From Pseudomonas cerasi (GTDB taxonomy: Bacteria > Pseudomonadota > Gammaproteobacteria > Pseudomonadales > Pseudomonadaceae): DNA of 64,000 nucleotides. Positions within the stretch are counted from its first letter, which is position 1. Every line of letters starts with the position of its first letter. The stretch is taken from assembly GCF_900074915.1 (NCBI RefSeq), contig NZ_LT222319.1, positions 1,795,001-1,859,000 of the forward strand, written 5' to 3'. A program made the position numbers and the translations under genes. Shown in pieces: positions 1-8,680 of this stretch. The notes beneath the pieces were generated by a model. The model ran no database searches. It saw nothing but the letters and a program-made list of their open reading frames with translations, and was not told where the DNA came from.

Positions 1-133
1 CAATCTTGTCTGGTTGCTGCCGATTGCACTATGGGTTGCGCTGGGCGATGGAGAAGGGCTTATATGGGCGGTAGTTGCTTACTGCCCGCTGATTCTACTG
101 GCGCTGAGGTTCCGCGCCGGCAAGGCAGAATAA
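1..133 (+). CDS. Lipid-linked glycosyltransferase (WbpL/WecA/MraY-like), C-terminal fragment
   Basis: Only the last 43 codons are in the window (reading from base 2, stop TAA at 131). They encode a hydrophobic, Leu/Trp/Val-rich membrane segment ending in a short basic tail (RFRAGKAE). By itself this is too little to identify a family. The gene directly upstream of a WbpM-type dehydratase in pseudomonads is normally the undecaprenyl-phosphate sugar-phosphate transferase WbpL, and a membrane-embedded C-terminus fits that enzyme. The assignment is inferred from context. Confidence 0.5.
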   Translation, partial: NLVWLLPIALWVALGDGEGLIWAVVAYCPLILLALRFRAGKAE

Positions 134-237
134 GGTAACGAAGTGTTTTTCTGGTTGTCTCAGACACGTAGCTGTTTCACAGGTACCGATTTCAGATCAT
201 GTTGCAACCGGTAGCATAACGGAGCATTAAAAAATTG

Positions 238-2232
238 ATGAGCAGGTTGCGGACCAGATTACTGGCTCTACCACGCCGCAAAAAACGAATAATTCAGGTG
301 GCTGCCGACGTCCTGTTGGTCTGGTTGGCTCTATGGATGGCGTTTGTCGTACGACTGGGTATCGATGAGCTGATCAATCCGCTCGAGAAGCACACGTGGC
401 TGTTCATCAGTGCGCCCGTTGCGGCTATCCCGCTGTTCATCCGGTTCGGCATGTATCGCGCAGTGATGCGCTATTTCGGCAATGATGCGCTGATTGCCAT
501 CATCAAGGCCGTGACGATGTCGTCGCTGATCCTTGGGTGCATGGTCTACGTTTACAGTAACCACCAGCAATTGGTCCCGCGTTCGGTGATCTTCAATTAC
601 TGGTGGCTGAGCATGGTCATGATCGGCGGTCTGCGACTGGCCATGCGGCAGTATTTTCTCGGCGACTGGTTCGCTGCGGCGCAGCACGTACCTTTCGCCA
701 AGAGCGACAACGGTTTGCAGAAGGTTGCCATCTACGGCGCTGGCGCTGCGGGAAACCAGTTGGTCGCCGCATTGCGCATGGGCCGTCTGATGCATCCGGT
801 GGCGTTCATCGATGATGATGAATCGATTTCCAACCGGGTTATTTCCGGTCTTCAGGTCTACAAACCGCGAAACATCCAGCGAATGATCGATTCCACGGGG
901 GCTCAGGAAATCCTCCTGGCAATCCCTTCATCGTCGCGTGGACGTCGTCGGGAAATCCTCGGTTTTCTGGAAGGCTTTCCGCTGCACGTACGAAGCGTTC
1001 CGGGCTTCATGGATCTGGCCGCTGGCAGGGTCAAGGTCGATGACCTTCAGGAAGTCGACATTGCAGACCTTCTGGGGCGCGATGCAGTCCCGGCCCGCGA
1101 TAACCTGCTTGAGCACTGCATCAAGGGCAAAACGGTGCTGGTGACCGGCGCTGGCGGCTCGATCGGCTCCGAGCTGTGCCGACAGATATTGCTGCTGCAG
1201 CCTACCCAGTTACTGTTGCTGGACCACAGCGAGTTCAATCTCTACAGCATTCTTTCCGAGCTTGAACAGCGCTCGGCCCGTGAGTCACTTTCGGTGAAAT
1301 TGCTGCCCATACTCGGTTCGGTGCGCAACCACCCCAAATTGCTGTCGATCATGAAAACCTGGAAGGTCGACACGGTCTATCACGCTGCGGCCTACAAGCA
1401 TGTGCCCATGGTCGAGCACAATATTGCCGAAGGCGTCATCAACAACGTTGTGGGCACGCTCAATACCGCCCAGGCGGCGTTGCAGGCAGGCGTGTCCAAC
1501 TTTGTCCTGATCTCTACCGACAAGGCGGTCCGCCCGACCAATGTAATGGGCAGTACCAAGCGTCTCGCCGAATTGATATTGCAGGCACTGAGCCGCGAAA
1601 CCGCACCAGTGATCTTCGGGGACAAGGCCAATGTCTATCAGGTCAACAAGACCCGCTTTACCATGGTTCGCTTTGGCAACGTGCTTGGCTCGTCCGGTTC
1701 GGTGATCCCGCTGTTCCACAAGCAGATCCAGTCAGGCGGGCCGCTGACGGTGACGCATCCCAAAATCACCCGCTACTTCATGACCATCCCCGAAGCCGCT
1801 CAGTTGGTCATTCAGGCGGGCTCCATGGGGCATGGCGGCGACGTGTTCGTTCTCGATATGGGTGAGCCGGTCAAGATTGTAGAACTGGCCGAGAAGATGA
1901 TCCACCTGTCCGGTCTGGCCATTCGCTCGGAGAAAAATCCGCACGGTGATATCTCCATTGAGTTCACCGGGCTGCGTCCTGGCGAAAAACTCTATGAAGA
2001 GCTGTTGATCGGCGACAACGTGGTTGCCACCGAGCACCCCATGATCATGAGTGCAAACGAAGATTGCCTGCCGTGGGATGTATTGAAAGGCCGCCTGACA
2101 AAACTGCTGGACGCGGTCGACCGCGACGATTACACCAGTGTGCGTCAGTTGCTGCGCAAAACGGTAAACGGTTATACGCCAGAGGGCGAAATCGTTGACT
2201 GGATGTATCAGGAACGCAGCGGCGAAACGTGA
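238..2232 (+). CDS. wbpM: Membrane-bound UDP-sugar 4,6-dehydratase, WbpM/CapD family
   Basis: The product makes UDP-4-keto-6-deoxy sugars for O-antigen. The N-terminal ~130 residues form about four membrane helices. A first Rossmann-like region follows (YGAGAAGNQL near residue 165). The catalytic short-chain dehydrogenase domain begins near residue 300 with the NAD loop VTGAGGSIGSE. The later STDKAVRPTNVMGSTKR stretch matches the active-site region, where WbpM-type enzymes use Met-Lys instead of Tyr-Lys. Its length of 664 residues is normal for the long family. A TTG lies immediately before the ATG; GGAG at 221-224 could serve either, and I take the ATG. It is preceded by a putative WbpL gene, as in the conserved LPS locus of pseudomonads. 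Confidence 0.93.
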   Translation: MSRLRTRLLALPRRKKRIIQVAADVLLVWLALWMAFVVRLGIDELINPLEKHTWLFISAPVAAIPLFIRFGMYRAVMRYFGNDALIAIIKAVTMSSLILGCMVYVYSNHQQLVPRSVIFNYWWLSMVMIGGLRLAMRQYFLGDWFAAAQHVPFAKSDNGLQKVAIYGAGAAGNQLVAALRMGRLMHPVAFIDDDESISNRVISGLQVYKPRNIQRMIDSTGAQEILLAIPSSSRGRRREILGFLEGFPLHVRSVPGFMDLAAGRVKVDDLQEVDIADLLGRDAVPARDNLLEHCIKGKTVLVTGAGGSIGSELCRQILLLQPTQLLLLDHSEFNLYSILSELEQRSARESLSVKLLPILGSVRNHPKLLSIMKTWKVDTVYHAAAYKHVPMVEHNIAEGVINNVVGTLNTAQAALQAGVSNFVLISTDKAVRPTNVMGSTKRLAELILQALSRETAPVIFGDKANVYQVNKTRFTMVRFGNVLGSSGSVIPLFHKQIQSGGPLTVTHPKITRYFMTIPEAAQLVIQAGSMGHGGDVFVLDMGEPVKIVELAEKMIHLSGLAIRSEKNPHGDISIEFTGLRPGEKLYEELLIGDNVVATEHPMIMSANEDCLPWDVLKGRLTKLLDAVDRDDYTSVRQLLRKTVNGYTPEGEIVDWMYQERSGET

Positions 2233-2390
2233 TTTCATCAGCACCGCCGGTGCTCTGGGCAGAGGCGGAAATACGTTGAACGATCCGGCAACAGGCAGCA
2301 ACGCTCGAGTGCTTTTCCAGGAGGGGACGCTGGTCTAAGTTTCAGGCACAGCATGTGGATGCTGCCTTGAACTGCTATGGAGCTTTATCT

Positions 2391-2753
2391 ATGCGAACCC
2401 CTATTTTCAGTGCCCTGATCTTTGCCTTGCTCACCAGTGCCTCGGTTGCGGTCAATGCCGCCCCTGTGTCTCAGCCCGCCACATCGGCGCCCCCGGTATC
2501 CCAGTCGCCGATGATGGAGGACACCGCGTCCACTGCGGCGCATGAGCAACGCAAGGACAGGGTCAATCTCAATACTGCCGATGCGCAAACACTGCAGAAA
2601 GGACTGGCAGGTATCGGGAAGAACAAGGCCGATGCCATTGTGGCTTACCGGGAAGCCAACGGTGAGTTCACGTCGATTGATGAGTTGATAGAGGTCAAGG
2701 GGATCGGCAAGGCCATTCTGGAGAGGAATCGCGAAAAACTTGCGATCGACTGA
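2391..2753 (+). CDS. ComEA-like secreted helix-hairpin-helix DNA-binding protein
   Basis: A 120-residue protein with a signal peptide (MRTPIFSALIFALLTSA, cleavage after VNAAP) and a Pro/Ser/Ala-rich linker. The C-terminal ~60 residues match ComEA helix-hairpin-helix repeats (VNLNTADAQTLQKGLAGIG, then FTSIDELIEVKGIGKAIL). It probably binds DNA non-specifically in the periplasm. I start it at ATG 2391, because the signal peptide begins there and GGAG lies 8-11 bases upstream; an in-frame GTG at 2355 would add a non-signal leader. It lies just after wbpM, a pairing common in Pseudomonas. A role in competence is not established here. Confidence 0.88.
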   Translation: MRTPIFSALIFALLTSASVAVNAAPVSQPATSAPPVSQSPMMEDTASTAAHEQRKDRVNLNTADAQTLQKGLAGIGKNKADAIVAYREANGEFTSIDELIEVKGIGKAILERNREKLAID

Positions 2754-2770
2754 ACAGCGTTTCAGCCAGT

Positions 2771-2807
2771 AAAAACACAGGCCGATCAATGATTGGCCTG
2801 TGTTTTT
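2771..2807 (+). terminator. Rho-independent terminator after the ComEA-like gene (bidirectional)
   Basis: A perfect 13-bp stem (AAAAACACAGGCC with its complement) around an 11-base loop, with an A-run on the left and a T-run on the right. It lies between the convergent comEA-like and tetR genes and can serve both. Confidence 0.85.
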
Positions 2808-2855
2808 ATAAACTCTCGCTGAGACGCTCCCCGCGAAAGTGTCTGTACCAGAGGG

Positions 2856-3425
2856 TCAGTTGGTGCTCTTTTTTATCTCCTGTTTGAGATAGTCGCGGGT
2901 CGTATCCAGAATGCGCTGTGACAGCTCCTCGTCAAAAGCGCTGCGGGCGAGTGCCAGACCACCCACCAGTGCGGACAGCACCGGCAGGCTTTTGGACTCC
3001 ATTCCATTCTCCGCGAGGGGCTTGTCGAACTGCTCCAGCAGGTGAAGGATGATTTTATCCGTCGTCATGCTGGGCTGATCGCGCTGGCCCAGTTCCAGGC
3101 ACATGGTCGGTAACGGGCAACCCCCGTCCTCCGCATCGCGGCTGGCTATCGATAGGTAGAGATCAATGAATTCACTGAGCGAGTCCTGTCTGGCGAAAAC
3201 GTCGCTGGTGATTCCTTTTACATTGTCGAGGGCGTGACTCAATGCCTGTTCAACAAGATCATCCTTGGATTTGAAATGCGCGTAGAACCCGCCATGGGTC
3301 AAGCCAAGTGCCTTCATCAAAGGTTGCAAGCCCGTAGCACCAATGCCGTCACGACGGAAGCGCATGGACGCTTCCTTGACAATGCGTTGGTGCGTTTGGG
3401 CCTTATGATCGAGCGCGTAACGCAT
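2856..3425 (-). CDS. TetR/AcrR family transcriptional regulator
   Basis: A 189-residue protein with an N-terminal TetR helix-turn-helix (residues ~10-55; core TGLQPLMKALGLTHGGFYAHF, recognition helix followed by KSKDDLVEQAL). The C-terminal ligand domain contains a GGCPLPTMCLELG stretch reminiscent of NemR-like regulators. The likely role is repression of a detoxification or redox gene. The neighbour on the same strand is the TlpA-like gene 120 bases upstream, so it may be transcribed with it or from its own promoter. The ligand and target are unknown. Confidence 0.88.
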   Translation of the reverse strand: MRYALDHKAQTHQRIVKEASMRFRRDGIGATGLQPLMKALGLTHGGFYAHFKSKDDLVEQALSHALDNVKGITSDVFARQDSLSEFIDLYLSIASRDAEDGGCPLPTMCLELGQRDQPSMTTDKIILHLLEQFDKPLAENGMESKSLPVLSALVGGLALARSAFDEELSQRILDTTRDYLKQEIKKSTN

Positions 3426-3545
3426 GCGCTGAGTCTCCAGAGAGGGCCAATGTGTCAGCGCATTTATACATGGATAGATGAAACGTTGCAGCAGGCTTTC
3501 GCTCGCAATGAGAACTTCAGCTCAATCAGTCAGGTGAATACCTTA

Positions 3546-4337
3546 CTATTTATCAAGGTAATGAGTGAGGCTGGCTCTGGACAATTCGCCCAGATGGCTA
3601 CTGATCAGGCGTCCGTCCGCCGAATAGAAGAGAGTGGTGGGCAGCGCCGCCGAACCGACCTGGCGGGCGAACTCGCCGTCCGGATCCAGAAAAATGTTGC
3701 TCAGCACCAGTTGCTGTTTGGACAGATAGTCGCTGACTGTCCCGGCGCTTTCGGCCTGATTGACGAACAGAAATGTAATGTCCTTGCGTTCCCGTTGCAT
3801 GTCGCGCAGCACCGGCATTTCGCGGCGACACGGAGGGCACCAGGTGGCCCACAGGTTGATGACCACCGATTTGCCCCGGTAGTCGGACGCCCTGACCGGC
3901 TCGCCAGTCAGCGTCCGAAGTGTTGTATCAGGCAGTGAAATACGCTTTTGATAATGATCCAGAATCAAGCCGCCCGATACCCAGATCGCCAGTCCGACGC
4001 CCATCCCGAACGTCAGGGCGCGACGCTGTTCGGGACGGCGCCAGCCGATGATCAAGGCGCCCAGCAGGGCGCAGATAACCCCGGGCCAGACCAGAAAGCC
4101 GCCATCACGGATGTCCAGTGCCTTCCAGGGAGTGTCGCTGTACTGTGCGAAATAGGTCAGGACGAACGCGATACGTGCGCTGGCTACACCCAGAATGAAG
4201 AGTCCGAACACGGCGGTCTTTCTGGACAGGGTATGCCGGACAAGCCGCGCCTCTATCCAGGTGGCCGTCATCAAGGCGCCCAACAACAACAGGTGGGGTA
4301 TCGCGAGGGCGAACGGCCCGGCGTTGATGCTCAACAT
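3546..4337 (-). CDS. TlpA-family thiol-disulfide oxidoreductase with Lgt-like membrane half
   Basis: A 263-residue two-part protein. Residues 1-125 form about four membrane helices. They contain the RIAFVLTYFAQY...WKALDIRDGGF pattern, which resembles the active-site region of prolipoprotein diacylglyceryl transferase (Lgt). Residues 130-263 form a thioredoxin-fold TlpA/ResA domain with the redox motif WATWCPPCR and the cis-proline segment SAALPTTLFY. The thioredoxin domain is expected to face the periplasm and reduce or exchange disulfides. It lies upstream of the TetR gene on the same strand. The Lgt resemblance is from my reading and does not imply lipoprotein acyltransferase activity. Confidence 0.85.
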   Translation of the reverse strand: MLSINAGPFALAIPHLLLLGALMTATWIEARLVRHTLSRKTAVFGLFILGVASARIAFVLTYFAQYSDTPWKALDIRDGGFLVWPGVICALLGALIIGWRRPEQRRALTFGMGVGLAIWVSGGLILDHYQKRISLPDTTLRTLTGEPVRASDYRGKSVVINLWATWCPPCRREMPVLRDMQRERKDITFLFVNQAESAGTVSDYLSKQQLVLSNIFLDPDGEFARQVGSAALPTTLFYSADGRLISSHLGELSRASLTHYLDK

Positions 4338-4752
4338 CGTTTTGGGTCCTTGAAGGGGTTTTTGCCGGGATCACATTCAGCTGCCGGTGCGCTTATCTGC
4401 CTGACGACCATCCATTGCGCACTGCACAGGCGCAGCATGGTATCGCTGCCGGCCCCTCCAGGAAAACGCAGAACTGTTCCCGGATGTCAGGCCGCGTGGG
4501 CGGCTTGATTGAGCCTGTAAGCTGTTGAAACACTAATTCCTCGACAAGAGGTCGACCGTCCTCCAGCCCTTTGTACAAAAGGCGTGCGCTCGAATGCCGA
4601 CTTGTTGTGGAAGAAACTATTGTCCTACAAGCCTTTGACTTCTGGCGTCAATCCCGGAGAATCTCGTCCGCTGTTTTCGAGGGGGGCGCTGAACTGCCGG
4701 TTTTTTCGACGCGTTTCCCTTTTTGATAAACCGGCCACGGAGAGTCGACCGG
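4338..4752. other. Intergenic region without a recognisable gene
   Basis: 415 bases separate the divergent TlpA-like and symporter genes. Small open frames occur on both strands but have no ribosome binding site or protein-like composition. The region presumably holds both promoters. The symporter ribosome site GGAGAG is at about 4739-4744. Confidence 0.6.
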
Positions 4753-6030
4753 ATGAATGATCAGGCTAATGGCGTCGTAGAACGTCTGGATGTAGCTCCC
4801 GAGAGCATCGCGTCGTGGAATCGTAATGACACGACCTGGATGCTCGGATTGTTCGGTACCGCCATCGGTGCGGGTACCCTGTTTTTGCCAATCAACGCAG
4901 GTATCGGCGGTTTCTGGCCATTGATGGCGCTGGCGCTGCTGGCGTTTCCCATGACCTTCTACGCCCACCGCGGGTTGACGCGCTTTGTGCTGTCAGGGCG
5001 TGAAGGTGCCGACATCACCGATGTGGTCGAACAGCATTTCGGCAAGAGTGCCGGTGCGATGATCACCTTGTTGTACTTCTTCGCAATCTTCCCGATCCTG
5101 CTGATCTACAGCGTGGCCCTCACCAACACCGTTGGCAGTTTTCTTGAGCATCAGTTGCACATCACGCCACCGCCACGCGCCGCACTGGCGTTCGTGCTGA
5201 TCATGGGCCTGCTGGCCGTGGTGCGTTGCGGCGAGCGGTTCATCGTCAAGGCCATGAGCCTGATGGTTTACCCGTTCATCGTCGCTCTGTTGTTTCTCGC
5301 GGTATTCCTCATCCCGCACTGGACCGGCGGCATTCTGAGTACCGCTACGACGTTCCCCGAGCTATCGGCGTTCATACCTACGCTGTGGCTGGCCATCCCG
5401 GTGATGGTGTTCTCTTTCAACCACACACCGATCATCTCGGCCTTTGCCGTTGATCAGAAGCGCCAGTATGGTGAAAACGCAGAGGTACGCAGCTCGCAGA
5501 TTCTGGCCCGCGCCCACGGTCTGATGGTGGTGATGGTGCTGTTCTTCGTGTTCAGTTGCGTGTTGACACTGTCACCTGCTCAACTGGCCGAGGCCAAGGC
5601 GCAGAACATTTCGATCCTGTCCTACCTGGCCAACCACTTCAATAACCCGACCATCGCCTTTGTCGCACCGCTGATTGCGTTCGTGGCTATTTCCAAGTCG
5701 TTTCTGGGTCATTACATCGGTGCAAGCGAGGGCTTGAAAGGCCTGGTTCTGAAAGCGGGTCGTCGTCCTGCACCCAAGGCGCTGGACCGTATGACCGCGG
5801 CGTTCATGCTGGTGGTGTGCTGGCTGGTGGCAACGCTTAACCCAAGCATTCTGGGCATGATCGAAACCCTGGGCGGGCCGGTGATTTCGGCTCTGCTGTT
5901 CCTGATGCCGATGTACGCTATCCACAAAGTCCCGGCCATGCGCAAATACGCTGGCGCATGGTCCAACTACTTTGTGGTTGCCGCCGGTGTGGTGGCGATT
6001 TCAGCACTGATCTTCTCGCTGGCCCGCTGA
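4753..6030 (+). CDS. Amino acid:proton symporter, SdaC/HAAAP family
   Basis: A 425-residue inner-membrane protein with 11 predicted helices. The first helix carries the signature TTWMLGLFGTAIGAGTLFLP, typical of the hydroxy/aromatic amino acid permease family (SdaC serine, TdcC threonine, Mtr tryptophan). The segment PVMVFSFNHTPIISAFA matches the conserved internal helix of SdaC-like transporters, so serine or threonine is the likely substrate. ATG 4753 is chosen because GGAGAG lies at the right distance; an upstream in-frame TTG (4723) lacks a site. It appears monocistronic and ends before a GC-rich hairpin. Confidence 0.9.
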   Translation: MNDQANGVVERLDVAPESIASWNRNDTTWMLGLFGTAIGAGTLFLPINAGIGGFWPLMALALLAFPMTFYAHRGLTRFVLSGREGADITDVVEQHFGKSAGAMITLLYFFAIFPILLIYSVALTNTVGSFLEHQLHITPPPRAALAFVLIMGLLAVVRCGERFIVKAMSLMVYPFIVALLFLAVFLIPHWTGGILSTATTFPELSAFIPTLWLAIPVMVFSFNHTPIISAFAVDQKRQYGENAEVRSSQILARAHGLMVVMVLFFVFSCVLTLSPAQLAEAKAQNISILSYLANHFNNPTIAFVAPLIAFVAISKSFLGHYIGASEGLKGLVLKAGRRPAPKALDRMTAAFMLVVCWLVATLNPSILGMIETLGGPVISALLFLMPMYAIHKVPAMRKYAGAWSNYFVVAAGVVAISALIFSLAR

Positions 6031-6052
6031 ATCCGGCAAGCGAAACCTCCAG

Positions 6053-6081
6053 GTCTGCGCCGATTCAACGGCGCAGACTTT
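6053..6081 (+). terminator. GC-rich hairpin after the symporter gene
   Basis: A perfect 10-bp stem GTCTGCGCCG/CGGCGCAGAC with a 6-base loop, followed by only three T. It lies between convergent genes and is a plausible terminator for either. Confidence 0.6.
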
Positions 6082-6102
6082 GATCAGGTTATGCGATCGT
6101 GA

Positions 6103-6309
6103 TCAATCCACTGGCTCGGGATACAGCGGCCTGGACAAGTGCATGATGCTCGCATAGTCGTAAACGTACTGCCGTCCCGCATGGCTGGTCGAACGCAGTT
6201 GGTCGATCAGTTGTCGTTCTTTCTTGTTCAAGTATCTCAACGCCGGATCTTGGCTGGACTTCAGGCGATCACGTTCATGGGCGTCAGGGAATGCGATGAC
6301 GTTCGTCAT
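6103..6309 (-). CDS. Small conserved hypothetical protein (68 aa)
   Basis: A charged cytosolic 68-residue protein beginning MTNVIAFPDAHERDRLKSS. It has no signal peptide or membrane segment that I can see, and I do not recognise a named domain. The middle (RYLNKKERQLIDQLRSTSHAGRQ) looks helical. The start is well supported: AAGGAGA lies five bases before the ATG on the minus strand. It is downstream of the Gre-like gene on the same strand, 123 bases away. Confidence 0.75.
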   Translation of the reverse strand: MTNVIAFPDAHERDRLKSSQDPALRYLNKKERQLIDQLRSTSHAGRQYVYDYASIMHLSRPLYPEPVD

Positions 6310-6432
6310 GAAAAATCTCCTTGGGTTTTAGTCCTTGTTTGCTTTGATGTTGCCCCGGTTGCGGTGGTGATGGCGACGGTTCACCTTACCCACAAAAACT
6401 TGATGCGATCAACCCTGTAGATGCCGGGTGTG

Positions 6433-6915
6433 TCACAACGTTTGTGTGATCTCGTAGGATTGTCGGCTGCCGTTGATGACAATCTGTACAGCATCGTCTT
6501 CGAATTTGCCCAGCAGGTTCTGCCCGAGGGGGGCTCTGGCAGTAATGACGGTGACCAGTTGATCGCCTGCGCTGACCTTCAGCCCGGCAGCATCGGGGCC
6601 GAGGAACAGATAGTGTGTCTGCCCGCCCGCATCCTCGACAACTATCAGATCACCGTTCTGAATACCGCGCGATTCATCGAATGGCTTGAGCGACCATTTT
6701 CGATAAAGCGCCAGCGACTGACGAATTTCCTCGACGCGGCGTGCCTGTCCGGCTGCCAGATAAGAGGCCTCCAGCCCTAGCGTGTCGTACTTGTTCTCGG
6801 CGATGTTCTCTTCGTGGGTTGCCGTTTCGTAGGCGGTCTGCGCCGCTCGTTCGGCGATGTCCAGATCGATGTTCAGTTTATCGATGATCAGTTGCAGTAC
6901 ATCCCGTTTATTCAT
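6433..6915 (-). CDS. GreA/GreB-like transcript cleavage factor family protein
   Basis: A 160-residue protein with an N-terminal helical region (LDIAERAAQTAYETATHEENIAENKYDTLGLEAS) followed by a Gre C-terminal-like beta domain (NGDLIVVEDAGGQTHYLFLGP...ITARAPLGQNLLGK). The SP(L/I)G-like segment is APLGQNLLG. The layout resembles GreA/GreB, but the coiled coil is divergent and the acidic tip pair is not obvious. It may bind the RNA polymerase secondary channel without stimulating cleavage. It follows the small membrane protein gene with a 3-base gap, so the two are very likely co-transcribed. Confidence 0.82.
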   Translation of the reverse strand: MNKRDVLQLIIDKLNIDLDIAERAAQTAYETATHEENIAENKYDTLGLEASYLAAGQARRVEEIRQSLALYRKWSLKPFDESRGIQNGDLIVVEDAGGQTHYLFLGPDAAGLKVSAGDQLVTVITARAPLGQNLLGKFEDDAVQIVINGSRQSYEITQTL

Positions 6916-6918
6916 GGT

Positions 6919-7317
6919 TCATCCGCAGTACTGATCGATGCTGGCACGGCTTTTCTCGCTCGGTGCGGTGCGATCCTGCTGTATCCAGAAATCACACTTC
7001 GAACGGTTGAAGGTACGCTGTTGTTGCTCCTGAGCCTGTTCACGCGCCTGGCGGGCCTCGCTTTCACGCAGGCTTTGCTCATATTTGCGAAACATCTCGG
7101 TCTCCGGCGCAGACGGGGAGGCGGCCTTTTGTGCGGGCGGTGCAGTCAACTGCGCGGCGGCATTGTCCAGCGCCTGGGCCTGGGTCGGTGGCAGGCTTTT
7201 GTAGTAGAGCAGGGCGGTCAGAAACACCGCCAGGGCGCCCAGCCAGATGCCCAGCGCAATGCACACGATCAATTTCAACGACACGTACAGGTCGCGACGG
7301 CGGGTGGGAAATGACAT
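6919..7317 (-). CDS. Small membrane-anchored hypothetical protein
   Basis: A 132-residue protein with a short basic N-terminus (MSFPTRRRDLY), one strong membrane helix (LIVCIALGIWLGALAVFLTALLYY, about residues 17-40), an Ala/Pro-rich linker and a Gln/Glu/Arg-rich helical segment. It ends with two cysteines (KCDFW and QYCG). This suggests a bitopic protein with an exposed coiled-coil region. The start at 7317 is supported by AAGGAG. A longer in-frame reading to 7440 has no ribosome site. Its 3' end lies 3 bases from the Gre-like gene. The function is unknown. Confidence 0.78.
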   Translation of the reverse strand: MSFPTRRRDLYVSLKLIVCIALGIWLGALAVFLTALLYYKSLPPTQAQALDNAAAQLTAPPAQKAASPSAPETEMFRKYEQSLRESEARQAREQAQEQQQRTFNRSKCDFWIQQDRTAPSEKSRASIDQYCG

Positions 7318-7476
7318 GGCTGAACTCCTTGCAGGCCAACAGATGTGATTGTGCCATGCCTGATGCCCAGGCATGAAAACTGTGCAGCATGTTTGCCTGG
7401 CAGCACCAGGCTGGTGACAACGTGCCGTTCTGAACGACAATCAGCATTTTTTGCCATCCAGCCTCAGGGAGTCAGG

Positions 7477-8613
7477 ATGAAAGCCTCGTGGGATATTTTT
7501 TGCAGCGTAGTCGACAACTACGGTGATGCGGGCGTGACTTGGCGGCTGGCGCGCCAGCTGGCTGCCGAGCACGGCCTGCAGGTGCGTTTATGGATCGATG
7601 ATCTGTCGGCTTTCGTTCGCTTGTGCCCCGGTGCAGATCCACAGGCCCGGCAACAGTGGCAAGAGGGCGTGAGCGTCTGCCAGTGGCCGACCGACTGGGT
7701 GAGCACCGATATTCCTGACGTGGTCATCGAAGCCTTCGCCTGCCGCTTGCCGACGCGCTACACCGAATCGATGCTGCAGCGTTCGCCAAGGCCGCTGTGG
7801 CTGAATCTCGATTACCTCAGCGCCGAAGACTGGGTGTCCGGCTGCCACGGCCTGCCTTCGCCACAGTCGAACGGTTTGAAGAAGTTCTTTTTCTTCCCGG
7901 GCTTTTCCGAGGCCACGGGTGGGTTGCTGCGCGAAGCAAACCTGATCGAGCAGCGTCAGGCGTTTCAGCGAGACATGGCTGCGAAACAAGGCTTTCTGAA
8001 GGGGTTGGGTATCGAAGCGTTGGCCGAGGCGCGGTTGATTTCGGTATTTGCCTATGAAAACCCCGAGCTCGGCAGTTGGCTCGACGTCCTGGCCAGCGAC
8101 AGCCGGCCGACGCATCTTCTGGTGCCGGAGGGACGCATTCTCGGCGACCTGCAGCGCTGGCTGGGTATCGACGATCCGCTGTACGCCGGGTTGACTCAGG
8201 TCCGCGGGGGGCTGACGGTTCAGGTCCTGCCGTTCATCCGTCAGGAGCTTTACGACCAACTGCTCTGGAGCTGTGATTTCAACATTGTGCGCGGCGAGGA
8301 CTCGTTCGTGCGTGGGCAGTGGGCGGGGCGGCCGATGCTCTGGCACATCTATCAGCAGGAAGAAGACGCGCATCTGCCCAAGCTCGATGCGTTTTTAACG
8401 CTCTACCTCGAGGGTCTTTCCCCGGCGGCCGCTCAAGCGGTGAACCAGTTCTGGCAGCGCTGGAATGTCGGCGGCGACCTTGGCGAGTGTTGGACGGCGC
8501 TGGCAGAACACTGGCCGCAGATCGAGCGACATGCCGAACGCTGGTGCCAGCAACAAGCCGCACAGACTGATCTTGCCACGGCGCTGGTGCAGTTTTATGT
8601 AAATTCGCTATGA
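7477..8613 (+). CDS. earP: EF-P arginine rhamnosyltransferase EarP
   Basis: A 378-residue GT-B glycosyltransferase (GT104) that transfers rhamnose from dTDP-rhamnose to Arg32 of elongation factor P. This modification lets EF-P rescue ribosomes at polyproline stretches. The family's catalytic aspartates are visible as D13 and D17 (VVDNYGDAGVTWR). The nucleotide-sugar pocket includes FFPGFSEATGGLL and the RGEDSFVRGQWAGRP motif near residue 272, which carries the conserved Glu. The start ATG 7477 follows CAGGGAGTCAGG. The efp gene follows directly, and the acceptor Arg is present there, so the modification system is complete. Confidence 0.96.
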   Translation: MKASWDIFCSVVDNYGDAGVTWRLARQLAAEHGLQVRLWIDDLSAFVRLCPGADPQARQQWQEGVSVCQWPTDWVSTDIPDVVIEAFACRLPTRYTESMLQRSPRPLWLNLDYLSAEDWVSGCHGLPSPQSNGLKKFFFFPGFSEATGGLLREANLIEQRQAFQRDMAAKQGFLKGLGIEALAEARLISVFAYENPELGSWLDVLASDSRPTHLLVPEGRILGDLQRWLGIDDPLYAGLTQVRGGLTVQVLPFIRQELYDQLLWSCDFNIVRGEDSFVRGQWAGRPMLWHIYQQEEDAHLPKLDAFLTLYLEGLSPAAAQAVNQFWQRWNVGGDLGECWTALAEHWPQIERHAERWCQQQAAQTDLATALVQFYVNSL

Positions 8614-8614
8614 T
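8609..8614 (+). promoter_or_regulatory. Candidate -10 box for efp overlapping the earP stop codon
   Basis: TATGAT overlaps the TGA of earP. Transcription would begin near 8621, just before the leader hairpin. No good -35 hexamer is visible at 17 bases (GGTGCA), so the call is tentative. Confidence 0.4.
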
Positions 8615-8629
8615 ACGCGGCCTTGATAC

Positions 8630-8680
8630 AAGGCTCTGTACGAAAAAGGCCTGCGCAGGTTGTTTCTCGTACAGAGCCTT
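8630..8680 (+). promoter_or_regulatory. Long stem-loop in the efp leader
   Basis: The 14-base arm AAGGCTCTGTACGA (8630-8643) is exactly complementary to 8667-8680. The loop itself contains the palindrome CCTGCGCAGG (8650-8659). There is no T-run after it, so it is not an ordinary terminator. It ends 32 bases before the efp start codon. Confidence 0.7.

Noticed and set aside
4393..4578. A 61-codon minus-strand frame between the TlpA-like and symporter genes
   Set aside because: It lacks a ribosome site and any protein-like pattern.
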